Of a DNA stretch of 39,068 nt, positions 17,639 through 27,917 are shown in pieces. The notes below the pieces were generated by a model. It ran no database searches and had not been told where the DNA came from. It saw nothing but the letters and a program-made list of their open reading frames with translations. The stretch is taken from contig LRSR01009107.1 in NCBI GenBank assembly GCA_001579985.1, positions 1-39,068 on the forward strand, written 5' to 3'. This stretch comes from Hypsibius dujardini (taxonomy: Eukaryota; Tardigrada; Eutardigrada; Parachela; Hypsibiidae). The translations under genes and the position numbers were made by a program. The stretch's first letter is position 1. Each line of letters starts with the position of its first letter.

Positions 17639-20272
17639 CCTGTCTGCCTGTCTGCCTGTCTGTCTGTGTGCCTGTCTGTGTGCCTGTGTGTCTGGGTGTG
17701 TGTCTGTGTGTCTGTGTGTGTCTGCCTGTCTGTCTGCTTGCCTGATTGTCTGTCTGTCTGTTTGTCTGTCTGACACTGCCCACGGGCCGATGTTCAGAGC
17801 TTGGACATCTGTCCCGTTATTTCCGAATGAACCGCGCTGGTGTGTGCCATGAGAGGGATTATACGCGAAAGAGTGCGAAAAGGAGAAAAGAAACAATCGA
17901 ATGAATCCTTCACAAATCCCATCCATATCCGCAGAGGGCAATAAATGTTCACTCAGTTAAATCGAGTGGAAGGGAATTTGTCGTTCCGCATGGAGCAAAT
18001 TTGCTCGACAGGTTGACTGTCAGGTCTTTAGTTTTTCCGCTTGAGCAGCTTCAACCTGCAGACAGCGATCGGCAATCCTGTTTATATTCCTGCAGCAGTG
18101 TTATTTAGATTAATTATCTATTTTTTTATATTGATTTAAAATGGGTCAAAAGGCTTTTTATTTTAAAATAATTAAAGTAACTCTTAGTTTAATTCAAAAT
18201 CAAACGCCTGGTCACGTGTCGACGTTTAATTTAATTTAAATTGTAAAGTACGAAACCATTTTAAATCAACTGTGATTTTAATTCAATTTAATTTGTAATA
18301 CCAAAAACAGCAATTTTATTTAGATTAAATTATTTTAAATTATATTTAAAAATCGTCCTTGGTCATATGTGCTGATTTTTAATTTAGTTTAAATTTAAAG
18401 TTTTGATCTATATTAAAATCCCCGCGTTTTCATCGATTTACTGTACGCTCCCAATCTTAAGGGTCGATTATGCCCCACCCCTGCTGATTCACATCAAACT
18501 TGAGTGGATCGTTCAATTCTGCTCACTTGTCCGTGAATGGCCCGTTGGTTTTTACCTGACAAGCTATGCTACCTTGTTTGATTCAAATGATCATTTCGGT
18601 TTCAAAATTTTCAAGTCAAGTACCGTTATCTCCCGATGTCAAGGGACACTTTTTGCCCTACCAGTTAATTTGATCCACCCCGGATCTTAACTGGTCACCA
18701 CTATTCGATATTGTTTACCTACAATCATTCAATCAACTGATTCAATGTGTGCGTCAAGAAATTCCGCTTAATCAATCAATCAATCGCTGCTAAGTTGCTC
18801 TTATATTTCAACCAATCACGACACAGTGAATCCGTTTGAACAGTCAACCGATGACTGGAGGGGGTGGGGCTTGACTGTCCCTTGAGATCGGGAGCGTACA
18901 AGTACAGTCAGCCCCAAGAAAAACTCCGCTTGCACAACATAAACTTTTTGCGCATGGAGAGAGATGAGGCGCGACAAGTGTGCCACTAGAATGTTCTTGA
19001 TATTACGAGTTGCAGGTAATTGAAGCGTGTGACCCACCAAAAGAAACAAATAGCAATTTACCTGTGTATAGAACTGCAACAACTGATGACTTGATTGCAG
19101 GGAAACTGCCCAAAGTAGCCGAATTCGAATTTTCATCAGCTGTTCATGATTGTGCTTTTTTCCGCCGTTGCTATCGCTCTTGATTGGCTTGATTTAGTAA
19201 AAGTTGTTTTTCAAAATGATCAACGGAAGGTGAATTCCTCCTGAAGCAGCAATGACAGTTCATACTACATGCCTGCACGGATTGATAAATTAATACAGGA
19301 TTCCGGATTTCCCTCGGGGCATTGAGGTTTAACATTTTAAATTTTAGTTACAAGACTTTGCTTTGGTGGGCTAAAGACGCCCCTGCAAAGTAAGCCCCCG
19401 CACCTTTAGAAGGTTAGGGGGAACCAATAACATGTACAGTGTTTGTCCGACCATCGTTATCGTCATTGTTCATGATCGTTCAGTCGATTCAGAGACATGT
19501 TTAAGTTATCAAGCAATCGACATGGAACGACAACGAATATCATTTCAAACTCGTGCTGCGCGCGCTCCGCCATTTCAAAATTTCGTTTTTCAAAATGATC
19601 AACGGAAGGCGAATTCCTCCGGAAGCAGCAATGGCAGTTCATACTACATGCCTGCACGGATTGATAAATTAATGCAGGATTCCGGGTTTTCCTCGGGGCA
19701 TTGAGGTTTAACGTTTCAAATTCTAGTTATCAACTCTGCTTTTCAAAATGTCTGTGATGTTTAACTTTCCCGATTCCGAAGTTCTTTTTTACTCATGGTT
19801 TGAATTGTTCAAATTTTAAATCCTGTTATTTTGATTTTTTATTGCTTGCTTCCTCGCATTTTGATTCGAAATATAATGTATAATTATGCATTACCTGGAC
19901 ACTGCGTGTTCTGATTGGTCGTCAGAAACAGTGCAATTTAGGGCGGAGTTTCCGGCCAGTTTGAACAGCAACAGTCACGTGATCGGAGTTTTTCTTCGGA
20001 CTGACTGTGTGTGTTTTATCGTTTCAGTGTCAGAAAAAAGCAGCTCATCATCGTGGACCGTGAAAGGTCCGCAACAAGCGAGCCCGCCACCGTCGTCTGC
20101 CAACGCGAACAGCAATAATAGTAAAGCAGGGGACTTTCGTCACCACACATTTCCGCCAGTCAACGAGAACACATCATCCCATCCGTCGTTTCTCAGCATG
20201 CTGAACTCATCGACCTACGGCGCGAACTTGAACTGCAACAAGATGTCAAATTCCATTAACTCTTTGTACTGA
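12777..20272 (+). CDS. Phox2: Phox2 paired-like homeodomain transcription factor, 6 exons
   Basis: Exons are 12777-12862, 13617-13804, 14418-14797, 16374-16611, 16689-16796 and 20028-20272 (414 aa, phases consistent). The N terminus [11 protein letters not shown] matches the Phox2A/B start (MDYSYLN). The homeodomain spans residues 173-232: [20 protein letters not shown], then [20 protein letters not shown], then [14 protein letters not shown] with Gln50. It is split between positions 46 and 47, the common paired-class intron site. Exon 3 adds Ser-, His- and Gln-rich tracts; exon 4 has a Ser-Ala-Thr repeat just after the homeodomain. In other animals Phox2 specifies visceral/autonomic or equivalent neurons. 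The C-terminal exons (5 and 6) were joined by phase and splice sites only and show no family motif, so they are less certain than exons 1-4. The large introns carry several MITE-like elements. Confidence 0.94.
13368..13582. repeat. (TA)n / GGTAAT repeats in Phox2 intron 1
   Basis: TATATATATATGGTAATGGT-type units repeat about seven times. They end about 34 bp before the exon 2 acceptor. Confidence 0.93.
14885..15045. repeat. TTATTTAGCTGACTAAAAAA repeat (Phox2 intron 3)
   Basis: Irregular units of about 24-30 bp built from ATTATTTAG and TGACTAAAAAA, repeated about six times. Confidence 0.8.
15409..15871. mobile_element. Long inverted-repeat element in Phox2 intron 3
   Basis: Arms of about 96 bp: GGGAAGATTTTCAGATGCGG.. 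at 15,409 pairs with ..ACATCTGAAAATCTTCCC at 15,871, with CATTTATGTAACGAATATC / ATATTCGTTACATAAATG inside. The centre holds a 48-bp tandem repeat (15,597-15,700). Confidence 0.88.
15597..15702. repeat. 48-bp tandem repeat x2+ inside the inverted-repeat element
   Basis: CCAATCAAGCAATCAATCAA + CTGTTTGTAGGGTA units are repeated, followed by a partial third copy. Confidence 0.93.
16440..16502 (+). repeat. Coding 9-bp repeat in Phox2 exon 4
   Basis: GCCACTTCC / GCTACTTCC repeated seven times encodes Ala-Thr-Ser triplets directly C-terminal to the homeodomain. Confidence 0.95.
17503..17772. repeat. (TGTC)n microsatellite (Phox2 intron 5)
   Basis: About 270 bp of TGTC with CCTG, TGTG and CTTG variants. 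Reading frames across it are artefacts. Confidence 0.97.
18443..18898. mobile_element. Family F element, copy 1 (Phox2 intron 5)
   Basis: GTACGCTCCCAATCTTAAGG at the left is matched by CTTGAGATCGGGAGCGTAC at the right. A second internal end-like sequence (CCCGATGTCAAGGGACAC) lies near 18,635. The ends resemble family A (CTCGCGATCTCAAGGGACA), suggesting a shared transposase source. Confidence 0.8.
19205..19335. repeat. Duplicated block in Phox2 intron 5 (copy 1; copy 2 at 19,585-19,715)
   Basis: TTTTTCAAAATGATCAACGG through CCTCGGGGCATTGAGGTTTA occurs twice about 380 bp apart, with some six differences. Copy 2 has an open Ser/Gly-rich frame ending [15 protein letters not shown] and a stop; copy 1 has a stop in the same frame. 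Confidence 0.9.
19585..19715. repeat. Duplicated block in Phox2 intron 5 (copy 2)
   Basis: See copy 1 at 19,205. This could be an alternative terminal exon, but most differences between the copies change the amino acid, which argues against strong coding constraint. Confidence 0.85.
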
Positions 20273-20344
20273 ATCAGGAAAATTCAGAAATGTCTCCACA
20301 ACTCCCCGAAATTTTTAGTATTGCTGCGATGATTTCTAGTCCGC

Positions 20345-20473
20345 ATATACACGTGGCAAAAACCTTGCGCTAACCGAATCAGGCACTTTAACTCGGAGCT
20401 GTGTACAGCAGCTTTTGCGTCAAACGAGTGCAATGGCTTAAATCGGTTAGCGTAAGATTTTGCCACGTGTGTA
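20345..20473. mobile_element. Palindromic element family B, copy 3
   Basis: TACACGTGGCAAAAACCTTG at the left pairs with AAGATTTTGCCACGTGTGTA at the right. It lies 73 bp past the Phox2 stop codon. Confidence 0.92.
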
Positions 20474-20474
20474 T

Positions 20475-20607
20475 GTACAAACACGTGGCATAAACCTTAC
20501 GCTAATCGAATTAAGCACTTTAACTCGTAGTTGTGTACAACAGCCACTGCATCAAACGAGTGCAATGGCTTAATTCGGTTAGTGGAAGATTTTCGACGCG
20601 TTTGTAG
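20475..20607. mobile_element. Palindromic element family B, copy 4
   Basis: Immediately follows copy 3 in the same layout (ACAAACACGTGGCATAAACC.. / ..GGAAGATTTTCGACGCGTTTG). The two copies form a head-to-tail pair. Confidence 0.88.
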
Positions 20608-21168
20608 TCCCTGTTCTTATCTATAAGTTTTTACCGACTGTTTTATTTCTTTTGAACACTCTGGTTATTAGATCAGGAAGTTCGGACGTCTCAACGTTTG
20701 AATAATTCTGTCAAACTAGTCTTGTTGCAGCGAATGTTTGCCTGTTCTTTTATTATTTTATTGGTAAAACATTCTTGTTCAGAATTTTTCGGGAGATCTG
20801 TCTGAATTTCATTAATTCAGGTTTCGGACGTTCGATTTATTGCAAGTCAAGGCACTTCTTTGCACACCTTATGAACTCGTTGTAATTTTAAGCTCGAAAG
20901 GGGAGCGAGATGAAACGCTTACAAGGGGTCAGCACGAAATAGCAAATTCAGATGAGCATGAATTTATTTTTTTAAATTGTCGATAGGGTAAGTATATTTT
21001 CAAAATGCGCTTCATTCGCCTTCGAGCTCTAGTCTTGGCAGGAAATAATTCCCAAGTTCGTGGACGCACTTCTGAGTCTCCGTTCATTTCAACGATTGAT
21101 TGTTTGATTTCAGCTCTAAAAAGTGTGTTATTTTTCAAACCAATTCCATTTTTGTAACTTTTACAACT
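20608..21168. other. Intergenic stretch, no recognised feature
   Basis: AT-rich, without a convincing gene, repeat array or inverted repeat. Confidence 0.5.
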
Positions 21169-21441
21169 GTACGCTACCGAATCTCAAAGATCGATTTTAG
21201 GTCCGGCCCGAAAACACGTTCCGTCGCTCGCTTGATTGTTCATTCAGATTCACCTAAACTTTATTGACTTCAATAAAATTCTGAAACCGAGATGATCATT
21301 TCAATCAAGCAAGGGAGCACAGCCTGTAAGGCAAAAACCAATGGGCCAATCACGGACAAGTGAACGGAATTGAAGGATCCGCTGAAGCTTGATGTGAATC
21401 AGCGGGAATGGAGCGTATTCGACCCTTGAGATCGGGAGCGG
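21169..21441. mobile_element. Family F element, copy 2 (inverted relative to copy 1)
   Basis: GTACGCTACCGAATCTCAAA at the left, GACCCTTGAGATCGGGAGCG at the right. Its reverse complement follows copy 1 closely (CACTTGTCCGTGATTGGCCC / CACTTGTCCGTGAATGGCCC and TGAAATGATCATCTCGGTTTC-type blocks). Confidence 0.82.
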
Positions 21442-21985
21442 AAGATCCCTTTCTAGGTCTACCTTCTACGGATATGAGTACGGCACGCAATGTGGCGGAT
21501 CATTTATTCCACCCAATCAATCAATCAATCAATCAGTCGATCAATCAATCAAACAACAGGGAAAATCGTGTAGACTGCGCCCATTTTGTCCACCCCTTGG
21601 GGAGGGGGGGGGCGTCGGACCCCCGGTTTCCCCGGGGAGAAAAAAATTCTTTATCGACGAAAACAAATTTAATTAAAATCGCACAGCATTTGCCCCAATG
21701 TGTCGAGTCTCGGTTGGTTCGAATAAGTCTGTCTTTTTGAATTTATTTTTTTCACCGTGTTCCTCTTTTTCGGAAAAATGTCTATTTTTTTTAGTTTGCG
21801 AAAGTCCTCCAGTAAATTACTTTGCGTCCTGGAAAATATTGGTTGGGATAAAAAAAACAACTTAAAAATGCTGATGCTAAATCAATCAATCATTCGACCT
21901 TTCTGAAGTTTCAATTTTTTTTATTTATCCCAACAACTGTAAAAACATGGTTTTTTTGGAAAACGTTTTATTTTATGATTTTTGA
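21442..21985. other. Intergenic stretch with short (CAAT)n
   Basis: CAATCAATCAATCAATCAG near 21,515 and a GGGGAGGGGGGGGCG run at 21,599. No gene recognised. Confidence 0.5.
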
Positions 21986-21989
21986 CACT

Positions 21990-22172
21990 TTCGCACTCCA
22001 AGTTCGATTTGGAATCGATTGACATCAGTAGAATCTTATTTGGGTGGCAGGGGGCGGAGCTACACGTCATTTCCGTAATGTCACTCGGAAGTCTTGATTG
22101 GAACTAGCCCATAGCTCCGCCCCCGGCATCCAAATGAAATTCTGTTAATTTCAATCGATTTCAAATCAAGTT
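21990..22172. repeat. Inverted repeat, family G
   Basis: ATTTGGAATCGATTGACATC.. and ..TTTCAATCGATTTCAAAT flank a core with GGGGGCGGAGCTA / TAGCTCCGCCCCC. A partial relative (AATTTGGAATCGATTCACAT plus CAGGGGGCGGAGCTACG) lies at about 35,318-35,378. Confidence 0.72.
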
Positions 22173-22536
22173 TGAAATACAAATGATGTCAAAAATCTCG
22201 GAATCAATTGGTTTACAGTGCTTTGTATCAAAAAAATTGAAACTTAAGAAACGTTGCTGATGAATCAATGAATCAAGCCCCTGGCTCAAAGCACAAAGTA
22301 GCGCGGGAAGTCTTTGTCTTCCTGAATTTTTTCTGAAACCAGAGATGCGATTTCCAACCCGAAATTTCAGTGTAAAATCACGAAACACAAACAGGTATTT
22401 GTAAAAACAAAATTCCCGCACTGATCGGGAGGGAAAATCTCCGTTCTTGCTCGAGTTAATTGAACAGAACTTTGAATGGAAAAAACTGTTCTGCCACTCA
22501 AAATGGATGTCCGATTTGGCAGCGGGCGTTAACGGG
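22173..22536. other. 3' flank of the cysteine-rich gene, no recognised feature
   Basis: No additional exon or repeat recognised. Confidence 0.45.
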
Positions 22537-23807
22537 TCAAAGTGAGGTAATGCAGCGGGCAGAGACTTCCTGGGTGCCGCGGTAGAAGTGGCGCTGGCAG
22601 CAGTTGGACATACACACCGCGTCGGGAAAGTTCAAGCAGCGCGGATTGCCGAAGCAAGGGTCGACGATGTTGGCGCACAAACAGGTCCCCGGGGTAATGC
22701 AGCGACCGGACACTTCCTCATCGCCGACGAACCAATGCTGGCGCCCGGCGATGGTCACACTGACGGCCTGCGGGAACGACGGGCATCCGCCGTTTGGCGT
22801 TCCCCATGGGTTCCATCCTTCCAGCGTGGCGGCTGCAATGCAATCCGCGTAAGAGACTGTATGCTCGCGATCTCAAGGGACATTTTTCTGCCCTACCCGT
22901 AAATTTTAACCCAACCGGGCTGTGCCCATTGAGTGCCGTTCACCAAATTACCACTGTAGAGACAAATATAGGGAAACGCACGCTGTACAATCAATCAATC
23001 AACTAGGAGGAAATCTGGAACAAATCAATCAATCGGTCAATTACAACTAGTGCCGTTCACCAAATTACCACTGTAATTGTACAATCAAACAATCAACAAG
23101 GCGAAAATTTGGTACGAATCAATCAATCAACAAGACGGAAATCTGGTACAAATCAATCAATCGGTCAATTACAACTAGTGCCGTTCACCAAATTAACACT
23201 GTAATTGTACAATCAAACAATCAACAAGGCGGAAATCTGGTACAAATCAATCAATCAACAAGACTGAAATTTGGTACGAATCAATCAATCGATCTATTAC
23301 CTATGACAGGTAGTGTAGTTCAGTCCTTTAATGACAAAGTATTTTTAGTTTAGTTTTAGAAAAATTATCTAACTAACCTTAAGTGTTTGTAGTTTATTTC
23401 AAAATTATATTTTTAGTGGCAAAAACTTTGTAGTGTTAGCTCGTTTTTTAGGTCAGTTCAGTTTTGCCGTTTCTACTAAAACAGTACGAGGCAAAGTGTG
23501 CATGTCGGCGCACCCTGCACTTGCTCGATAAATCGGCTCACTCATCCGTTTCTCTTCAACGACAGGTGCTTGATTGTTTGATTTTTAGAAGTGCTATAGT
23601 GTACTAAAGATATAGTACAGCAAATCAAACAATCAAGCAGCCGCCATCAAAGAGGAATGCATGAGTGAACCGATTTATCGAGCAAGTGGAGGGTGAGCCG
23701 AAATACAGACACACACACAGACACACACACACAGACACACACACAGACACACAGACACACACAGACACACACACACAGACACACACACAGACACAGACAC
23801 TCACACA

Positions 23808-23851
<44 letters not shown>

Positions 23852-24027
23852 GACACAGACAGACACAGACACACACAGACACACACAGACACACAGACAC
23901 ACAGACACAGACAGACACAGACAGACACACAGACAGACAGACACTCTTGCCTCATACTCTTACCTGTCCCAAGAGACAGCATGGCAGCGCCCATCAAAGC
24001 GGCAGTGAAGAGGGTAAGGGTATGCAT
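22537..24027 (-). CDS. Small secreted cysteine-rich protein, 2 exons, unknown family
   Basis: Exon 1 (24027-23964) encodes a classic signal peptide ([20 protein letters not shown]) and ends at a GTAAGA donor in phase 1. Exon 2 (22856-22537) starts after CAG in the matching phase and runs to a stop, giving 127 aa. Cleavage after VSYA would leave about 103 residues with 11 Cys. The mature part seems to contain a diverged internal duplication: [21 protein letters not shown] followed by [23 protein letters not shown] recognise no named family and assign no function. The 1.1-kb intron holds family A and D elements and a CA/CAGA microsatellite. The family A end starts at the base next to the acceptor CAG. 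A TATA box lies about 81 bp upstream of the ATG. Confidence 0.75.
22860..23005. mobile_element. Family A element, copy 2 (one end seen)
   Basis: TATGCTCGCGATCTCAAGGG starts directly at the intron acceptor of the cysteine-rich gene. GCCCTACCCGTAAATTTTAA, CCAAATTACCACTGTAGAGA and CAATCAATCAATCAAC follow, as in copy 3. No matching opposite end was found, so the copy looks truncated or rearranged. Confidence 0.78.
22985..23300. repeat. Tandem repeats of family A internal sequence
   Basis: TGCCGTTCACCAAATTA[C/A]C with ACTGTAATTGTACAATCAAA and AATCTGGTACAAATCAATCA blocks recur two to four times, an expansion of the element's inside. Confidence 0.9.
23514..23703. mobile_element. Inverted-repeat element family D, copy 2
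   Basis: GTCGGCGCACCCTGCACTTG at the left, AAGTGGAGGGTGAGCCGAAA at the right, with ACAGGTGCTTGATTGTTTGA / TCAAACAATCAAGCAGCCGC arms. Same layout as copy 1 but without the tandem tip array. Confidence 0.87.
23704..23945. repeat. (CA)n/(CAGA)n compound microsatellite
   Basis: ACACACAGACACACACACAG-type sequence directly abuts the right end of family D copy 2, inside the cysteine-rich gene intron. Confidence 0.97.
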
Positions 24028-24107
24028 GGCTGGGGAAGATTCTTTCTAAATAATGTAAAAGTAGAACAATTTTGAAATATTTTGAAAAGGATGTTGCAAA
24101 GTTGGGC

Positions 24108-24114
24108 TTATATA
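24108..24114 (-). promoter_or_regulatory. TATA box of the cysteine-rich gene
   Basis: Minus-strand TATATAA within CTTTTTATATAAGCCC, 81 bp upstream of the start codon. Confidence 0.6.
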
Positions 24115-24423
24115 AAAAGTACGCGTGAGAAAGACCGGAAGTTGCTCGCGCCGTTTCTGATTGCAATATCAAATCTGTGTCCCAAGGTCGCCTTAAACAA
24201 TACCTCCAACCTACTGCAATCTTCTCCAGTGCCGACGACCAAAGGCTCAAACAAAGCCGGCCACAATAGTTGAGAAACTCGACGACGACCAGGGTAAAGT
24301 AGGCACCTGGGCAGTTTTATTTCGCTCCACAGACCGGATTAATTCGTGTGCAGCACAGGAGATACTGTATCTTTCCTCGTATCGCTCCTTTAGCGTCAAA
24401 CAAAGGGGCATGTATAAAACATG

Positions 24424-24690
24424 GCAAATGTAGTTGGTAGTTGTCGTACTTAGTAGTTGTCTTAAGCAGATAGTAGTTGTCTTAAGTACTTAGTAGTTGT
24501 CTTAAGTACTTAGTAGTTGTCTTAAGCAGTTAGTAGTTGTCGTACTTAGTAGTTGTCTTAAGTAGTTAATAGTTGCCTTAAGTACTTAGTAGTTGTTGTA
24601 GTTAGTAGTTGTCTTAAGTAGTTAGTAGTCGTAGTAGTTTTTAGTTGTAGTTTGTAGTTGTAGTTGTAGTTGCTAGTTGCTAGTTGTCAA
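24424..24690. repeat. Minisatellite of TAGTAGTTGTCTTAAGTACT type
   Basis: About ten irregular units of TTAGTAGTTGTCTTAAG, decaying into GTAGTTGTAGTTG near 24,650. Confidence 0.93.
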
Positions 24691-25721
24691 TTATTACCAG
24701 GTTTTATAAATGTCCTCAAACAAGGGCGTCAAATTTCGTTTCGGCAGTTTATCTCATGGGTAGATTGATGTGCTGTCAGGTTTGCCCGAAGCGGTCAAAT
24801 GCTGTCGTTGAGACCAATTTCTTCCCTATGTTGATAAAGATAACAATCCTACAGTTAGCAAAAAGAAACTACAAAATGTAGTAAGTACAAGCGAAAAACA
24901 AGTAAATAAATAAATAAATAAGTATCCTGAAAACGAAAGTCTGTTTCTGTGAATTAAAACTCAAATAGAAGTCCAAAGCTGTGCGACTATAATGAAAAGG
25001 TAGGAAAGGGTGGGAAAGGATGGGAAAGGGTAAAAGTGGGATTGTAAGGCACCCAATAATTTATCTCTATATATAAATATGTATATATATAAATACGTAA
25101 AATGTTTTTATTACCATTTAAATTTTAAATTTAATATGTTTAAATTTAAATATATTAATACATATTCATAGTATATAAATTTTTTAAATAATATATTTTA
25201 AATCAATAATATATCTCTATATGTCGCTATAAATAAATAAGTAAATTATTTTTATTATTATTTTAATTTTAATTTAACATATTTAAATTTAAATATTCAA
25301 TAGCGAAAAATATCACAAGTGTGATATTAACGGCTATGGCTTTTACCCCTCGTCTTCTTTGCCTTTTGACCGTTCTCATGTGTACCGTCTTCTTTACGGT
25401 ATAGATGTGTATGCATCCTTTGGGCTAAATGGATTTGCTTCGGCGTCTGGGTCGGCCATGCGGGGAACGAGCGTAAGGGCTTAACTCGGTCAGCGATACG
25501 GACCTCGCAGCAAGCATCGTGAAAGCTTTAAGTACTGGCCAGCCTCAATTACAGTCGGGTATTGGTGCATTTAATGTACGGGATAAAACTTTTAAGTTGA
25601 CGCAGAGAGGGAAACAGGGGGCGCACTTGTCGCATCTGAGGCGTTGAGTGTGCAAACGAGCAAGTGGCGCCCTCTACAGCCTCGAATTCGACAGTTATGA
25701 GGCATAACGTTATGAGTTTCC
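24691..25721. other. AT-rich intergenic stretch
   Basis: Contains duplicated AATATATCTCTATAT / TTTAAATTTAAATAT blocks (25,060-25,300) and a fragment of family B (GGGCTTAACTCGGTCAGCG) near 25,480. No gene recognised. Confidence 0.5.
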
Positions 25722-25722
25722 G

Positions 25723-25774
<52 letters not shown>

Positions 25775-25775
25775 C
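25722..25775. repeat. (GATT)n microsatellite
   Basis: Twelve to thirteen GATT units just downstream of the chitin deacetylase-like stop codon. Confidence 0.97.
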
Positions 25776-25793
25776 GGATCCCGGACACGGCAA

Positions 25794-27881
25794 CTACGCC
25801 GGCAGGTTCGCCGTCTTCGGTGCCGGCGATGTGGCGTCCACGTAGCGTTTCCCATTGACGTCGACCGTCTTCTCGCCCTTGACGTTGTCCTTCCATGGGA
25901 AGGACGCCGGACAGCTGGGGATGCAGGCGCGGAACCGTCGCGTCCCGCCGTGCACGAAGGGGAGGTCGCAGTTCTGCGGCTCGCACGTCGACGGGGTCGC
26001 CTCCTCCTCGCAGGCCCACGGGGCAAAGTCCGCCAGCAGGTCGACGGTGGTGGGTGCCTGGATCCACTGGATCAGCTGGTGGTAGGTAACAAAGTATGTG
26101 TCCTGTTCGGGCTTGGTGATGAGGGTCTCGATGAAGCGCGACAGGGCGTCGTGGTTGTCCTGCAGCCAGTTCGGGTCGATGATCAACACCAACGGCGCTC
26201 GATTGTCTTGATAATGTCTGACAAGCGAGAGAATATCTGGTCAATAACGTTTGCTTGCCTTCGAGAACAAGTTTTTAGTACGTTAGTACGTGTAAGAGAG
26301 TTTCTTGCCGAGGAACCATTTCGATGATGAGAATAAAAGGAGCGCTAACCGATTGAACTTTTTCAGGAGCCACTGTAGAACTTCATCCGACGTTTTGAGG
26401 TCGTCGTTGTGGCACGACCCCAGGGAGGAACAGCCGAAGCCTTGACTGTCGATCAGCTGGTTGATGGGCACTTCCCACACATTATACGGTCGAGTTGGAC
26501 ACGCCGCCTGGTGACAAGTGTGCGGCACGGAGTAGGCCAATTTGTACGGCCAAACTGGGCGTCCGGTCGACGGCACCGTGATCTGTAGTTATGCATACAG
26601 TAAGCGACAGAATTCAGTCTTATAAAGGGGCCCGGAAATGGACAAAAGGGGCGGAGCAGGGGTAATAATTGAATCAATCAACCAATCAACTCCGCTCCGA
26701 TTCCTCCGCAGCTCCGCACGTTGATTGGTTGATTGTTTAAGTAGCAGGGGTAATAATTGAATCAATCAACCAATCAACTCCGCTCCGATTCCTCCGCAGC
26801 TCCGCAGGTTGATTGATTGATTGTTTAAGTAGCAGGGGTAATAATTGAATCAATCAACCAATCAACTCCCCTCCGATTCCTCCGCAGCTCCGCTGGTTGA
26901 TTGATTGATTGTTCAAGTAGCAGGGGTAATAATTGAATCAATCAACCAATCAACTCCCCTCCGATTCCTCCGCAGCTCCGTTGGTTGATTGGTTGATTGT
27001 TCAAGTATTACCCCTGTCCCGCCCCTTTTGCTCACTTTTGGGACCCCCCATTAGATTAAATTCTATCGCTTACTGAAGTTCTCTAGTCGATAATGGATTT
27101 GTTAATTAAGTTAAATTTTGATATCCCCGCTTGGTACTCACGGATCCATCCCATTCATAACCGAAGTCTTGCATTGCGGCAAACTGCGTGTTACCCCCAA
27201 GGTGTAGGTTGGGAGCTTGAGCACCCCGGACGTCGGCCAACGGGACATGCGCAAAGTGGTGAAGGATTTCCCGTTGGCTCTGCAGTTCCGTGCCCCAGTC
27301 GTGGTAGCTGGAGACGGTGGTCCACCAGTACTGCGACTCACGATCCCGACTAATCATGCAAGTTAAAAGTAAGCGACAGAATTTAATCTAACGCAGGGTC
27401 CCGGAAATGGGCAAAAGGGGCGGGGCAGGGGGTAAAACATACCTGAGTGTGCTAAGGGCAATCTCGTGTCCGTTTTTGTGGAGCTTCTCGATCTGCGAGT
27501 AGTCCGAGTACTCGTGGGAGGCGAAGAATGTCGCGCGAACTTGGCACTGGTTAGGGTTCAATCGAGTCGGCAGGAACAGCGACCTTGTCAGGTCGTAGTT
27601 TTGGGCGTTAAGCGCTCCGGGAAATGCCAGTAAGATCATCTATGAAACACAAATGCTTACAAAACAAGTTTATATTTTGGTCAGAGCCGGAGCTCACCTG
27701 AGGAACGGTGTTCGTGGCCAAACCATTCGGGATTTGCAGACCGTCCAGACTGCAGAAGCAGCCAGGGAGGACACAGTTTTCTTTCTTGCATGACTGACTG
27801 ATCAACGGATCAGCTCTCAAATCTGTGAAACAGATTTCAATTTCTGTCTGCCTGTCCGCCTGTCTGTCTGTCTGTCTGTCC

Positions 27882-27917
<36 letters not shown>

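Noticed and set aside
17480-17783. Cys/Leu/Ser/Val-rich or Gln/Thr/Asp/Arg-rich proteins over TGTC, CAGA and CA tracts (also 23,625-24,075, 29,475-29,793, 38,074-38,384)
   Set aside because: A 4-bp or 2-bp period produces long open frames in several frames on both strands. None has splice sites or domains; they are microsatellites.
25767-26327. Long plus-strand frame opposite the chitin deacetylase-like last exon
   Set aside because: It is the antisense shadow of exon 9, whose minus-strand translation aligns with the CE4 family to its C-terminal Cys cluster.
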